Below, piece after piece: positions 51,205 through 61,303 of a stretch of 64,000 nucleotides of DNA. Position 1 is the first letter of the stretch. Each line of letters opens with the position of its first letter. The notes beneath the pieces were generated by a model. The model made no database searches. It saw nothing but the letters and a program-made list of their open reading frames with translations, and was not told the DNA's origin. A program made the translations under genes and the position numbers. The stretch is from Plasmodiophora brassicae (taxonomy: Eukaryota > Endomyxa: Phytomyxea > Phytomyxea > Plasmodiophorida). Location: NCBI GenBank assembly GCA_036867785.1, contig CP145410.1, positions 186,001 through 250,000 of the forward strand. The letters are read 5' to 3'.

Positions 51205-52878
51205 ATGTTCGGCACAGCGACCTGGTCGCAGCTGAACGCCAATGTCGCCCTGATCCTCGTCTTCAACCTGTTGTGGTCGGCGACCCGGACGCTCTGGGAG
51301 ACGGGCAATATCAGCGCACTGATCTTCCTGCTGGAGGACAGGTGCGATGTCTCCCGTCCCACTCTCCAGCGCTGACGACGCGCGCGCGCCCACCTGCCTA
51401 GGCACAAGTCCTATGTCGGGTTTGCGGCCAGCGTCGAAGGCATCACCCAGCTGGTGGTGGCGATCCCGGGGGGCATGCTGGCCGACCGTTGGCGACGCGA
51501 TACCGTCCTGCGCCTGGCGGCCTGCCTGTCCGTTGCCAGCCTCCTGTTCACCGCCTACGCCGTCCACGCCTGTGTACGTCCCAATGCGTCTACCGACCTG
51601 CGACTGGCCGAGTATCAAAGCGAACCGCCGGCAGGATCTGACACTCGTCTACATGGCAATGGCGGCGTGGGGCGCGTCGTACGCCCTAAACGACGCGCCA
51701 ATGGAAGCACTGTTCGCCGACTCGACGCCGACGGTACGTGCGCGTATGCCGTTGGCGTTGACGGATCCGATCGTGACGCTCAGCGGCAGGGCCTGCGCGC
51801 CGACATATTCGTCGCCAAGTTCGTGCTGATGCAGGTCGGACGAGGAATCGGGTCGGCCGTCATTGCCCTGCTGTTCCTCGTGTTCGGCGATGTCTGGGAG
51901 ATCCACGAGCTGCAGCAGGTCCTGTACGTGGGCCTGGCCTTGACAGTGATCCCGGCCGTCATGCAGGCCTTCGTCAGCGACGACCGAAGCCTGAACGCAG
52001 AAAGCGAGGTGATTCGTTCGTCATCATGTTATGCGTCCACCCTGGGCCCATTGGTGATTGCCAGGCGACGCTCTCGGCAGGCAGCGTTCCACTGCTGTCG
52101 GCAGGAACGAAAGGGCATAGTAATATCGTCGACCCGCCCAGGCTGGATCGATGGGTTGTCACCTTCGTTCCAGCAACCCTGGCAATCAGTGACCTGATGA
52201 CGGCGCTCGGTAAGGAGGGGGCGTCGATGCCCGATGCAGGGGATGCTGACGACGGGGGGGCTGAGTAGGCGCCGGTGCAACCGTGAAGTTCTTCCCCTTG
52301 TTCTTCATCGAGGAGTTCGACATGAAGCCGGTCGAGATCGGCGTCATCTTCGCGATCACGCCCTTCGCCTGTTCGCTGTCATCGCTAGGGTCGGCGTGGG
52401 TCGCACGACGGTTCGGTCGGATCAACGCCATCATCATTGCGCACATGACGGGCACCGTCCTGCTGGTCGTGTTCGCTGCCTGTACAACTGTTCGTATCGA
52501 CCATGGGCGCGAGGTCCCTCCTGTGAACGAACCCACTTACGCGCGTAGGTGACGCTGGCCGTCTTCGTGTTCATCCTACGAGCGGCGACGATGAACTCGT
52601 TCAAGCCGTTGAAGCGGTCGGTCCTGATGGATATCATCCCGAAGAAGTCCAGGGGTACATGGAACAGCCTCGAATCGGTCACGATCTTCTCCTGGACGGG
52701 GTCGGCCGCCATCGGCGGCATCGTCGTCGACCAATGGGGTTACCGGACCTGCTTCCTCGCGACGGCCGCCCTGTACGCCATCTCATGCCTGCCCATCATG
52801 GCGCTGTCCTACTGGAACCTCGACCGGCACCTCGACATCTCCAAACCGGCTGCTGCAGATCCCATCGCCGAACCCTGA
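51205..52878 (+). CDS. Major facilitator superfamily transporter
   Basis: A multi-exon membrane protein. The start is MFGTATWSQLNANVALILVF, then KSYVGFAASVEGITQLVVAI with the GGMLADRWRRDTVLRLA loop between helices 2 and 3, the MFS signature. Later exons give LTLVYMAMAAWGASYALNDA, FVLMQVGRGIGSAVIALLFL and EIGVIFAITPFACSLSSLGS, then VLMDIIPKKSRGTWNSLESV and GIVVDQWGYRTCFLATAALY. The product ends near DPIAEP at 52878. About twelve helices are expected. The GxxADRxxR motif fits proton-coupled MFS, but no substrate group is recognised. Splice positions between 51360 and 52270 are uncertain. The start is 100 bp after the carboxypeptidase on the same strand. Confidence 0.83.
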
Positions 52879-53103
52879 TCACCCATAAACTATGGAGAGC
52901 GGCAGCCCTCGTTCCAAGATAGTAAACTGAGGCCTGCGTACGAACTGCCGCTGCGGGCGTTGTGCCGCCGGGTTCACCACGAACACGGGCAGCAGCTTGA
53001 CTGATGAACGTTCGTTCCTCCTTCCAAAAACGTTCATGGGCCGCCTTCAGTACAGCGCGGCGCCGCCGGCATCGTCAGGTCACATTCAGGATGCCTTTTT
53101 GAC

Positions 53104-54264
53104 GTGCGGCCGTCGTTTTTCGTTTTGAGCATGACGGCGGGGAGCGGATGGCGTCTGATCGTCGTGGCGGTTGCGGCGGTCGTTGTCGTCGATGCCCGAC
53201 GGGACTTCGTGGTGTCGTCCGTGGATGCCGATCAGCATACGGCGATGGTGCTTGCGGACGGCACCACCGACCGGATCGGCAGCCTTGCCGATATCGGCGG
53301 GCGTATCGCGTCGTGGTTTGCCGTGGATGACGGGGCGACCGTCGATCTGTTGCGAAAGCGCCCGTCGTCGGTGCTGGTGGTGATTGTGTCGGGCGCGTCC
53401 CCCGAGATGGCCCTACCCAGACTCAATATGGCTGGGAAATCTCAGTTTCCCGTCGACGACCTGCCACAACCTCGCGACCTGCTCTCCATCATGCGTGCGG
53501 CGCTGAATTCGGCCCCGTTCTCCATCGCCGACGTCATCAGACGTTCCTTCACCGGCGAGCACGTTGTCGCCGTCTCTGACTCGGAAGCGGCCTGTGCAAT
53601 CTTGGGAGGATGCGCGTCGACGACTGCATCCAGCGATCTCTCTGAAACGTATCCTGATCTCGTTGATATGCTCCAGAAGCTCGACCGTGAATCCGATGCT
53701 GTTCGGGCATTCGTTTCTGAGCTGACGATGATGGATGAAGCATTGCGGCGCCCTGCTCCGTCCCCATCCCTGGTCGTGTTGCCCATCGCATCGCTTGAAA
53801 AGGTCCAGCGTCAGGTCGGCATTTGGTCGAAGCAGACCGACGCCTGCTTGGCGATTATCGATTACCTAGTCGCTCACTGGATTGCTGGCCGCACGTCCAT
53901 CGTCCTGCTTGCACCTCCTGCTGATTTGGCGTATCTCGGGCCGCACGTCCACGCTGCTGTTCGCCACCTAACCGGTTCAGATCACGCCCACTTCCCGATT
54001 GTCACACTGAGCGACGATACCGATCCTGATACGCTTAGCAGCAAGCTGGGCGACAAGGTTCGTGTCCGACCAGCCTCATCATCGTCGCGTGTTACGGACG
54101 GCACGGAACCCAACCCAGGTCTATACCAAATCGTCCTGTGGACCAGCGTCCTTCTTGTTGTCCTCGTCCTCGTATCCCTTTGCAGCCTGTGCTCAGATAA
54201 CACCCGCCGTGACACTCTGCTATACTCCAAGTTCAACCCCAGCTGGGACAAGAAAACTCGTTGA
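53104..54264 (+). CDS. Type I membrane protein, V-ATPase accessory (renin-receptor-like)
   Basis: A 386-residue single-exon frame with a signal peptide (best start perhaps at 53131, MTAGSGWRLIVVAVAAVVVV). The lumenal part has no clear family motif. Near the C-terminus one helix (YQIVLWTSVLLVVLVLVSL) is followed by a short tail (TLLYSKFNPSWDKKTR). This arrangement, with NPGLYQIVLW just before the membrane, recalls ATP6AP2/Big1-type V-ATPase assembly factors, whose tail reads DSIIYRMTN. The KK near the C-terminus could be an ER-retrieval signal. Relatives help assemble the V-ATPase Vo sector in the ER. Similarity is limited to the C-terminal 50 residues, so the assignment is tentative. Confidence 0.6.
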   Translation: MRPSFFVLSMTAGSGWRLIVVAVAAVVVVDARRDFVVSSVDADQHTAMVLADGTTDRIGSLADIGGRIASWFAVDDGATVDLLRKRPSSVLVVIVSGASPEMALPRLNMAGKSQFPVDDLPQPRDLLSIMRAALNSAPFSIADVIRRSFTGEHVVAVSDSEAACAILGGCASTTASSDLSETYPDLVDMLQKLDRESDAVRAFVSELTMMDEALRRPAPSPSLVVLPIASLEKVQRQVGIWSKQTDACLAIIDYLVAHWIAGRTSIVLLAPPADLAYLGPHVHAAVRHLTGSDHAHFPIVTLSDDTDPDTLSSKLGDKVRVRPASSSSRVTDGTEPNPGLYQIVLWTSVLLVVLVLVSLCSLCSDNTRRDTLLYSKFNPSWDKKTR

Positions 54265-54583
54265 GAAGTACATTGTTAGGTCGCGTGCGACCGGATGGGT
54301 GGATTGTATTTGGCACGTAGGTGCGGCCTGGTATAGCCATGCAACAGCAGGCCTACATAGATGGTCGTCGGTGTCGTCGCGAACAAACTTCTGGAACGAA
54401 GCCGCACCGCTGACGGGCACTGGCAGCTGCCGCTGGTTTCCAGAGCGGCGCCCGCGCTGCTGGGAAAATATCCCCGATGGGGTCCCGTGCCGCTGGACCG
54501 GTGAATCACTGAACCTGACCGCCGTCCGGGCCGACGCAACATTCAGAACGCAGGAGGCGTCGGACGCGATAGCCTGCTGGTAA

Positions 54584-56001
54584 ATGGTGGCGCACGGAGC
54601 CTCTCGCAAGAAGCAGCAGCCGTCGCTGCGGCGCGCCGCAGCGACGGCCGACACGGACGACGTCGAGTCGCTGTTCAGCGACATCAGCGAGTACATCCCG
54701 GAGGCGACATCCGCAGAGGCGTCCGCTGACCTCCTCACGCAGGCGCTCGACGACATCGCCGGTCGTCGCGCGTCGACCCGCCTCGACGGCCTGAAGTCGC
54801 TGAATCGGCAGCTCGCGCTGCACGTTCACGATGCGTTTCTGATGCAAACCCTGCCGTCCCTGCAGCCGTTACTGATCGGGTGCCTGCGTCACGCGACGTC
54901 GGACGACGAGGTCTGCCAGGCCGCGCACGCCGTCGAGCTGATCGCAATGTCGGTCGGAACGGATGGCGACGAGTTCCTGAACGCCGTCATCCCAGTCTTG
55001 AAACGGATGTGCCTTCGTGGCAGGAACGGGGCAGTCCAGAGCGCTGCGATCCGCGCCGTAGCCGTTGCTGTGGTCATCAGCGTCCAGCACGCCGATGAAC
55101 TTCGCAGCTGGATCAGCTTCATGTCCAAGCTGGTTCGTCGTGCCAACGCGGACGTGGCAACGGCCGCGTTGGACGCGTGGGCGTTGCTGGTGACGCAGCT
55201 GCCGACAAAGGACATCGCTGGTCCGGTTCGAGAACGGTACTTGAAGACTTTGATGGCGCTCCTGCACAGCAGTTCGGTGGAGGTGCGGTCGGCGGCTGGA
55301 GAAGCACTGGCGCTGGTCATCGAAGCAGATTGGCTGGGCAGACGTGCGGCGGACGACGACAGCGAAGACGCGTCGTCGGGCAAGGAGGTCTATTCAGACG
55401 CTGAGCAAGGCGACGACGAGGAAGATTTCAGCGAAGATGACGACGAGTCCGATGATGTTGAGGAGAACGTCGATGATCAGGATTTGCTGTCCGATGAAGA
55501 CGTAGACGAGGACGAGTTGCCGGAGGTCCTGGAGGTATTGGCAACCGATGGCACAAGGTCGCGCGGCCGCAAAGAGCGCTCCATGCAACGATCCGTGTTC
55601 CGGTCGGTGCTTGCGACGGTGACAGACGGCGTCCTGCCCAGGACCGCTCTGAAAATCGGCACCCAGAAAGTCAAGTTCGGAACGTGGCGCGATCTGATCC
55701 GACTGTCGACAGTCCGACAAGTCCTTGCCGAGGGCTTTCACAGGCATATCTCCAGCAACGATCTCGTGCGGGACGTCCTGGCCATCACGCCAAGGGAATC
55801 CGTCTTGGTCGGAAAAGCGTCTCGCAAGGTAAAGCGGTGGCGATAGTTAGGCCCCAAGTGGTCATCCTAACCGGTGTTTGGTAGGGCCCCGAGCCGTCCG
55901 CAAAGGGGATGAGCCAGGCGACAACGAAGATCCGTCACGAAATGATGAAGGCGAGCCGATCGGTCAAGCACCAACTGAAGTTCGCACACGAAGATAAATG
56001 A
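54584..56001 (+). CDS. IFRD: IFRD family protein (interferon-related developmental regulator)
   Basis: Two exons (intron 55829-55905) give exactly 446 residues. The N-terminal 240 residues form ARM/HEAT-like helices (STRLDGLKSLNRQLALHVHD; DEVCQAAHAVELIAMSVGTD), matching the IFRD N-domain (SDISEYIPEATSAEA is the leader). A very acidic stretch (residues about 250-325) separates it from the C-terminal IFRD block, VKFGTWRDLIRLSTVRQVLA and HRHISSNDLVRDVLAITP. The short last exon (MSQATTKIRHEMMKASRSVK) is basic. Animal IFRD1/2 and yeast relatives bind chromatin or ribosomes; IFRD2 was found to occupy the P and E sites of inactive ribosomes. A ribosome-silencing role here is inference. The start at 54584 begins coding composition. 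Confidence 0.83.
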
Positions 56002-56337
56002 TTAATGGCGATACGTCTTGGTATCTGGCTGGCTGGCTTTAGCCGCCGGGAACGCGGATTCTACAAGCAGCTGTTCTGCAAAACCACCCTGACTGGTCGC
56101 CGCGTCGCCCGACCTCGTCCGTCGATTGACGCCGCCCGATCCGAATCCCAGTCGCGAATCTATTTGCGGAGGCGCTGCGAGGTGCTCTCGCCAGTGTAAC
56201 GTCGGTCAAACCGTGTCCGTGGCGAGGTACGCCTGCTGCTGAGTGATGATTGGCCGACGCGTCGGAATTGTAGCAAAGTGGGCGGATCGATCACAACCGT
56301 CCATTTTCGAAAGCAACCACGAAGCAACGTGAGCAGT

Positions 56338-56835
56338 ATGGATCGGGTTACATTCCAGGCAGTAGGCGTCGTTGCGATCGTGGCGATTGCTGGCGCAGTT
56401 GAGGCTCTGCAGGTGACGCAGGCCAGCTTGGTAAGCGCCGTCCGTGTGGTCCACGCTGCACCAACGAACACCATGTTTCAGGGGTCATCGATGGGGTCAT
56501 TCATGGAGGCGGCGACCACCAACTTGATGCTTCGTATAACAAAGCACCTGGGGGCGAATCACTGCGTGAACAATCTCGTGGACTACAGTTCAGCAAGGTC
56601 GGAACCTGGCAGACATTCTGAACTGTGCTCCACTGATGCGCCCGACCAATGATCCAGCTTCTCTGAAATGTTCTCGAACTGCCTAACGTTGTGTCAAACG
56701 GAGTCGGACTGCGTTCGGCATTGCCTGACGTCGCAGGAGGTATCACCGGGGTGCGCGACTTGTTTCTGCAACCTGCTGGAATGCAATCAGCGTATCTGCC
56801 GTGACGCCTGCACATCTGGCAGTTCGGAAAGGTGA
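56338..56835 (+). CDS. Small secreted cysteine-rich protein
   Basis: Two exons (intron 56598-56657) give exactly 145 residues. The signal peptide is MDRVTFQAVGVVAIVAIAGA. The first exon holds a moderately polar region with one cysteine; the second is cysteine-rich, with ten Cys in about 60 residues (CLTLCQTESDCVRHC, then CATCFCNLLECN and RICRDACTSG), spaced like a disulphide-knotted domain. No family is recognised. Size, secretion and cysteine content match typical small secreted effector candidates of plant or protist parasites, but also extracellular structural proteins. It lies alone between IFRD and eIF3e. Confidence 0.7.
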
Positions 56836-57213
56836 CTATGCCGCTGAACCTGGGCTCGCCATCGTAAATGCCCATTACGTGCCCCAGATGTCTAAAATGC
56901 CTGAATCTGCACTGCCTCCCAAAGTTCCGTTTCTGCTCTGGTCTCGTATATGTTGGACCCGGTGCTGACTCGGCAAATACGAATAACAATGACCTCCACA
57001 AAGTTTAACGGGACAGCAAATGAGGCGCAATAACTTAACCTTTCACCATCAGCACATGGCAGATTCTCTGGTCGAACGGAGAGCCACTCAATCCTAATAC
57101 ATCCGTCGTATAGACGTCATTCCAGTGCCACATGCCGAGAGTGGAACGCACTTCCGCCGCGGAGTCCGTCGCGGAATCCATTGCGCGTCGTCGACTGCGA
57201 CACGAGTGGCAGG
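56836..57213. other. Intergenic region before eIF3e
   Basis: About 380 bp between two same-strand genes. Short frames on the minus strand (up to 166 codons, 56501-57001) overlap the cysteine-rich gene antisense and show no motif. The region should contain the eIF3e promoter and the poly(A) site of the secreted gene. Confidence 0.35.
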
Positions 57214-58518
57214 ATGGAGAGCGTTGCGAAATATGACTTGACGGCCGCGATTGCAGCGAACCTGGACCCCCACATGGTGATTCCGCTGCTGGATTTCGCT
57301 GAGTCCCTTTCGACGTTCTCGCCAGAGTCCATTGCGCGAGCGCGACTGCAGGTTCTTGAGTCGACGCAGATGGTGGACTTCTACAATGAGGTTTACCAGG
57401 AGGCATTCGGCGACGATAAACCACACGATGGCATGGCGATCAAGCCCCGAGATGTTGTCGTCGCGAAGTACGCGGAGCTGCATGCCGAATGCAAACCTCT
57501 GCTGGATGTGATCGACCAGAAGAAGGGCGACGCTCGCGAACGCCATGCCGTCAGCCCGACATCGCTGAGCGTTCAGTATGGCATTACCGATGCACACATT
57601 GAGGCATTGTACTCCTACTCCAAGTTCATGTTCGACTGTGGCCGGTACCAGGACGCCGCCGAGTACCTGTACTTCTATCGTATCCTCAGCCGGAACGAAG
57701 AGCGGTGCTTCCAGGCGCTATGGGGACAGCTGGCTGCCGACATCCTGTTGACGCACTGGGACGATGCCCTTGTTGGTTTGAACCAGCTCAGCGACTCGAT
57801 CGAGCAAATGACGTCGATGCCGCAACTGGACCAGCTCAAGTACCGGACGTGGCTGATCCACTGGGGGCTGTTTATCTTCTTCAACCACGAGAATGGGCGC
57901 AGCAGCTTGATTGAGTTCCTGAACAAGGAACGCTACCTGAACACGGTGCAGACCGCCTGCCCGCATATCCTAAGGTACCTGACGACGGCCGTCATCATCA
58001 ACAGGCGTCGGCACAGCGCTCTGAACGACCTCATCAAGCTCGTTTCCAAGCTGTCGTACATATACTCGGACCCGGTCACACAGTTCCTGCAGTCGCTGTA
58101 CATGGACTACGATTTCGAGACAGCGTACCAGAAGCTGATCGAGTCGGAGGCCGTCCTGTCTGCCGACTTCTTCCTCAACTACATCAAGGATGAGTTCGTC
58201 GAGAGCGCACGCCTGTTCTACTTCGAGACGTACTTCCGCGCCCACCAGACGATATCGATCGCCAAGGTCGCCGACGCGCTGCGTACGTCGAACGACGAGG
58301 CGGAACGATGGATAGTCGACCTGATCCGAGGGCTCGGCCTCGATGCGCGAATCGATTCCAATTCCGACTATGTCGTCATGAACAAGAGCTACCCGTCCAT
58401 CTACCAGAACATCATCGACAAGACGAAGAGCCTGACCTTCCGAACGCACCAGCTCGTCGGCGTTGTCGACGTGAAGCTTCAGGCCTCGCGTCGCCTCAAC
58501 AACCCCACCGTCGTATAA
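57214..58518 (+). CDS. EIF3E: eIF3e (INT6), PCI-domain subunit of translation initiation factor 3
   Basis: A single exon of 434 residues. The start MESVAKYDLTAAIAANLDPH corresponds to the conserved KYDLT...LD.H.V.PLL.F opening of eIF3e. Conserved blocks follow: STQMVDFYNEVYQEAFGDD, then TDAHIEALYSYSKFMFDCGR and YQDAAEYLYFYRILSRNEER, INRRRHSALNDLIKLVSKLS, and the PCI winged helix IAKVADALRTSNDEAERWIV and LIRGLGLDARIDSNSDYVVM. eIF3e is part of the octameric core of eIF3, positioned near the mRNA entry channel. No intron is seen, unusual here. Sequence upstream to 57181 is open but unconserved, so 57214 is the preferred start. Confidence 0.93.
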   Translation: MESVAKYDLTAAIAANLDPHMVIPLLDFAESLSTFSPESIARARLQVLESTQMVDFYNEVYQEAFGDDKPHDGMAIKPRDVVVAKYAELHAECKPLLDVIDQKKGDARERHAVSPTSLSVQYGITDAHIEALYSYSKFMFDCGRYQDAAEYLYFYRILSRNEERCFQALWGQLAADILLTHWDDALVGLNQLSDSIEQMTSMPQLDQLKYRTWLIHWGLFIFFNHENGRSSLIEFLNKERYLNTVQTACPHILRYLTTAVIINRRRHSALNDLIKLVSKLSYIYSDPVTQFLQSLYMDYDFETAYQKLIESEAVLSADFFLNYIKDEFVESARLFYFETYFRAHQTISIAKVADALRTSNDEAERWIVDLIRGLGLDARIDSNSDYVVMNKSYPSIYQNIIDKTKSLTFRTHQLVGVVDVKLQASRRLNNPTVV

Positions 58519-58623
58519 GAGGTTGACCCAAACATCGGAAACCTGACGTATAAACGCCTTTTAGACCGTGATGCGTCGAAAGCAATCGTTGCCGTGTGTT
58601 GTGACTTAGTCGGGCACTGTCAG

Positions 58624-59196
58624 TCATCGACGTCGCCGTTTCACGTTCAAGTTGGCGGGCCTCTCCATTGGCCGACGGGCAACAGCGCTCTGGAGTTCGC
58701 CCTGATTCTCAGGCAACGGATGCCCCAGAGCGACTTCTCGGCGCACCCAACCGTGAATGGCTTGGACGGTCGCGAACTGGCGCATCATCAGGTTGACATC
58801 GGACACCTCGACGGCGCTGGCCAGTGCAATTCGCGCCTTCTCGTCTTTCGACAGGGCATCCATATGCTCGCGCTCGCCTGCCGTCATCGAATCCATGATC
58901 TTGAGCAGGGTAGCCGTCTCCTTCACGCCGACTTGGCCGCTAGCGCCAGGCATGTACGATCGCCACCCGGTCGCGCCCGACTTCTTCGCCTGCTTCGCAA
59001 TCGTGTCGTAGAACACCTGGAACGTGAACCTCTCCTGCTTCGACATAAACTCCATCTGCTCCTTGAACATCTTCTCCTGCGTGTCCTGCGTCTTCTTCAC
59101 CGTCCAGTTCGTCAAGGTCTCCTTCAGCGACATGGCGCGCGCCTGGAACCTCGCCCGCTGCACGAACCGGGCGCCTATCGACGACATCATCGTCAA
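58624..59196 (-). CDS. Mitochondrial candidate with SRP54 M-domain-like region
   Basis: A 190-residue frame. The N-terminus (MSSIGARFVQRARFQARAMS) is Arg-rich and looks like a mitochondrial presequence. The middle is helical (FKEQMEFMSKQERFTFQVFY). Near the C-terminus, LKIMDSMTAGEREHMDALSK, followed by EKARIALASAVEVSDVNLMM and RQFATVQ, matches the pattern of the SRP54 M domain (I..SMT..E......R..RIA..S......VN.L...F), without any GTPase domain. SRP54-M-only proteins of this kind have been described in a few eukaryotic mitochondria; here the match is by pattern only. The start might be an upstream exon at about 59278, since an alternative minus-strand ATG frame runs from there. It is convergent with eIF3e. 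Confidence 0.55.
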   Translation of the reverse strand: MTMMSSIGARFVQRARFQARAMSLKETLTNWTVKKTQDTQEKMFKEQMEFMSKQERFTFQVFYDTIAKQAKKSGATGWRSYMPGASGQVGVKETATLLKIMDSMTAGEREHMDALSKDEKARIALASAVEVSDVNLMMRQFATVQAIHGWVRREVALGHPLPENQGELQSAVARRPMERPANLNVKRRRR

Positions 59197-59293
59197 AACG
59201 CCTCAGCGCATTTCCACTCCGGGCCAACAATAACTTCGTCGACTGCTGCTTGACAGCGGATGCTGCGACACCTTCCATCGCCGAGACTGCAGT

Positions 59294-59869
59294 TTACTGA
59301 CGGCGGATGGCGCACTTGCCCATTGCTACAGTCAGCTGCCTGGCGGTGGCAGCACCCCATTTCTTGAAAGCGGTTTTGCCGCGTCGCATGAATGCAGGGG
59401 GGTTCGGGGCGGACAGGCGCTTGAGCTTTTTGACCATCGGGCACCAGTCCGCCCATGTCTCCACGAGCGCCAGGTCGCGCACGCGACACCAGACCAGGTA
59501 GTCGATTCCGACGTCTTCGTACGTCTCGGGCTGACGCATTCCTCGGAACTCGTAGGGGGCGACAGCGTCCCCAAGGTAGCTGGAGATCGACGTAAGCCGG
59601 ACGTTGGCGACCTCGAAGTCCACTTCGTCGTCCAGCCCGCTTGAGTACATGGCCGTTTCGTGAATGATCCCCGTGGCGGTCTCTAGGAACCGCTGCGCCC
59701 CACAGTATATCTTCACGCGGTCGCCAGCCTTGAAAACATATCCTTCATACGGCGACGACGATGACATCGAATTGCGCCCATATATACGAGGACATGCCGA
59801 CGCCTGCACCACGGGCACGCGGCGTGGGGGACTGTCACCCGGCTTTTCCTCGTTCTTGCCATTCTCCAT
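59294..59869 (-). CDS. Hypothetical 191-residue protein
   Basis: A continuous frame starting MENGKNEEKPGDSPPRRVPV, then a region with possible beta structure (YEGYVFKAGDRVKIYCG; GIIHETAMYSSGLDDEVDF) and a basic C-terminal helix (KKLKRLSAPNPPAFMRRGKT). The VFKAGDRVKIYCGAQ and DDEVDFEV pieces look faintly like a KOW/Tudor or SH3-like barrel but I cannot confirm it. No signal peptide or membrane helix. The gene is in tandem with the SRP-M-like gene on the minus strand. An in-frame methionine at 59905 would add 12 residues. Confidence 0.6.
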   Translation of the reverse strand: MENGKNEEKPGDSPPRRVPVVQASACPRIYGRNSMSSSSPYEGYVFKAGDRVKIYCGAQRFLETATGIIHETAMYSSGLDDEVDFEVANVRLTSISSYLGDAVAPYEFRGMRQPETYEDVGIDYLVWCRVRDLALVETWADWCPMVKKLKRLSAPNPPAFMRRGKTAFKKWGAATARQLTVAMGKCAIRRQ

Positions 59870-60186
59870 TGTCGACTGTACCTCCGAACGCAACGGACCG
59901 TGCATGGTTCACACCGGCCGAACCTAAATGTATCGCAATACTGCATGTGGCCGATCTAGACGCCCGTTGTTAAACAGCGGGAACCTGGACACTCGCATTC
60001 CACATGTGGCTACCGCGTACCTATGTAGCACTGGAGTGCATCAATGCCGACAACCACGGCGCTCTGCAGACAGACGGTTTAAAGTTTAAACCGCAATCGC
60101 CAATCGGGAGCCAAAATCAGGGTCGGCCAGGACCGATTTTTGTGACGGTGTCGGCTGTCGGGGTGTGCTGTCCCGTTGTTTGCCCC
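59870..60186. other. Divergent region before MOB4
   Basis: About 320 bp separating the hypothetical minus-strand gene and MOB4. A palindromic TTTAAACTTTAAA-like AT tract (near 60078-60091) lies about 100 bp before the MOB4 start. Nothing else is seen. Confidence 0.4.
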
Positions 60187-61003
60187 ATGTCAATGGATGG
60201 CGACGCTGCGCATTGGAATCTGCCTGGGACGCCGGCGAGCCAGCTGTGGGCGTGGAAAGTCACCGATCCAGACCAGTCCGAAGGCGCGTTCGCAGCCCAG
60301 GAGTACATTCAGGACCTGATTCGCCAGAATCCGTCCGATTTGAACAAGCTCTTGACGGTGCCGTCAAACCAGGACAGCAGCGTCTGGGTCCTTGAACACA
60401 TCAGGTCTTTCGTAGCATTATTTCGAACAGTTGAACTTTAATTATTCAATTATGTTTATGTAGGCAAATTCTTCTCGAACTCAACCATTTCACTGCCTTT
60501 ATTGGTGATGATTGTTCAGCAGAGACTTGCCCGAAGATGGTTGCCGCCAAATGGGGTACACTGATCACAGCTCCCCTTCATTGCCGCGGTAAACTAACGT
60601 CAGGCTCCCTGCAGAATTCCTCTGTGCTGCTCACAAGAAACCGCAGGACTGCTGCGCGATCGATTACATCCTGCACACTCTGAACGGATTCACTGGCCTT
60701 GTGAACAACAAGAGTATCTTTCCCAGTCGTGGTTAGTGCTGCGACTTGGTTCCTGTGCATCTGATACAATGGTCAGTTTGATGAGCAGTTCGGATTCCAC
60801 CCAAGTCACAGCAGTTCTTCCAGTCGATTCCGCGAAGACTCGCGCGTGTGTTCGCACACGTGTTCTTTCACCATCGTGAGCTCTTCGACAAGTTCGAGCA
60901 CAGGACGTATCTCTGCTCCCGCTTTGTCGCGCTGGTCACCAAGTTCAAGCTGCTCCAGCGTCAGCACATCATCATCCCCGTGGAACAACTTCCTATTTCG
61001 TGA
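60187..61003 (+). CDS. MOB4: MOB4/phocein, STRIPAK-complex MOB protein
   Basis: Four exons (introns 60405-60463, 60556-60614, 60732-60788) give exactly 213 residues, the size of the family. Landmarks are [40 protein letters not shown], the zinc-binding C-x4-C ([11 protein letters not shown]), [35 protein letters not shown] and [20 protein letters not shown] with the two histidines completing the zinc site. The pattern of WEFLCAAH and HHRELF puts it with MOB4 rather than MOB1. MOB4 is a subunit of STRIPAK phosphatase complexes, which restrain Hippo-type kinases and act in Golgi and cell-division control. The start at 60187 ([14 protein letters not shown]) keeps the conserved WP-like leader. 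Confidence 0.94.
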
Positions 61004-61303
61004 ACTCCAACCTAGTCCAATGTACTATAGTACCTATTGCTGCGGATCATGCGAAAGCTTTATTTCATCTGGGGTTTCAGTGGGCACCACGAAGCGGCCC
61101 CTGAACCCTCGACCCACTTTTAGACCAAGCAAAAATTGGTTGCGTAAACCTGCGGCTGTTACCGAAATGGTCGCTCCTCACGAGCTGGATTAATCACATT
61201 CACATCTCTGCATTCAGCCGGCTGATTTTGTTGTCCGAGTCGGTGGGTCCCGGACGTCGTCGTCGGCCACCGACGCCGCATGCCTAGGCGTCGACCCTGA
61301 CCG
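61004..61303. other. Intergenic region between MOB4 and VPS13
   Basis: 300 bp with a plus-strand open frame to 61193 that has no conserved motif. It should contain the VPS13 promoter. Nothing further is seen. Confidence 0.4.
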
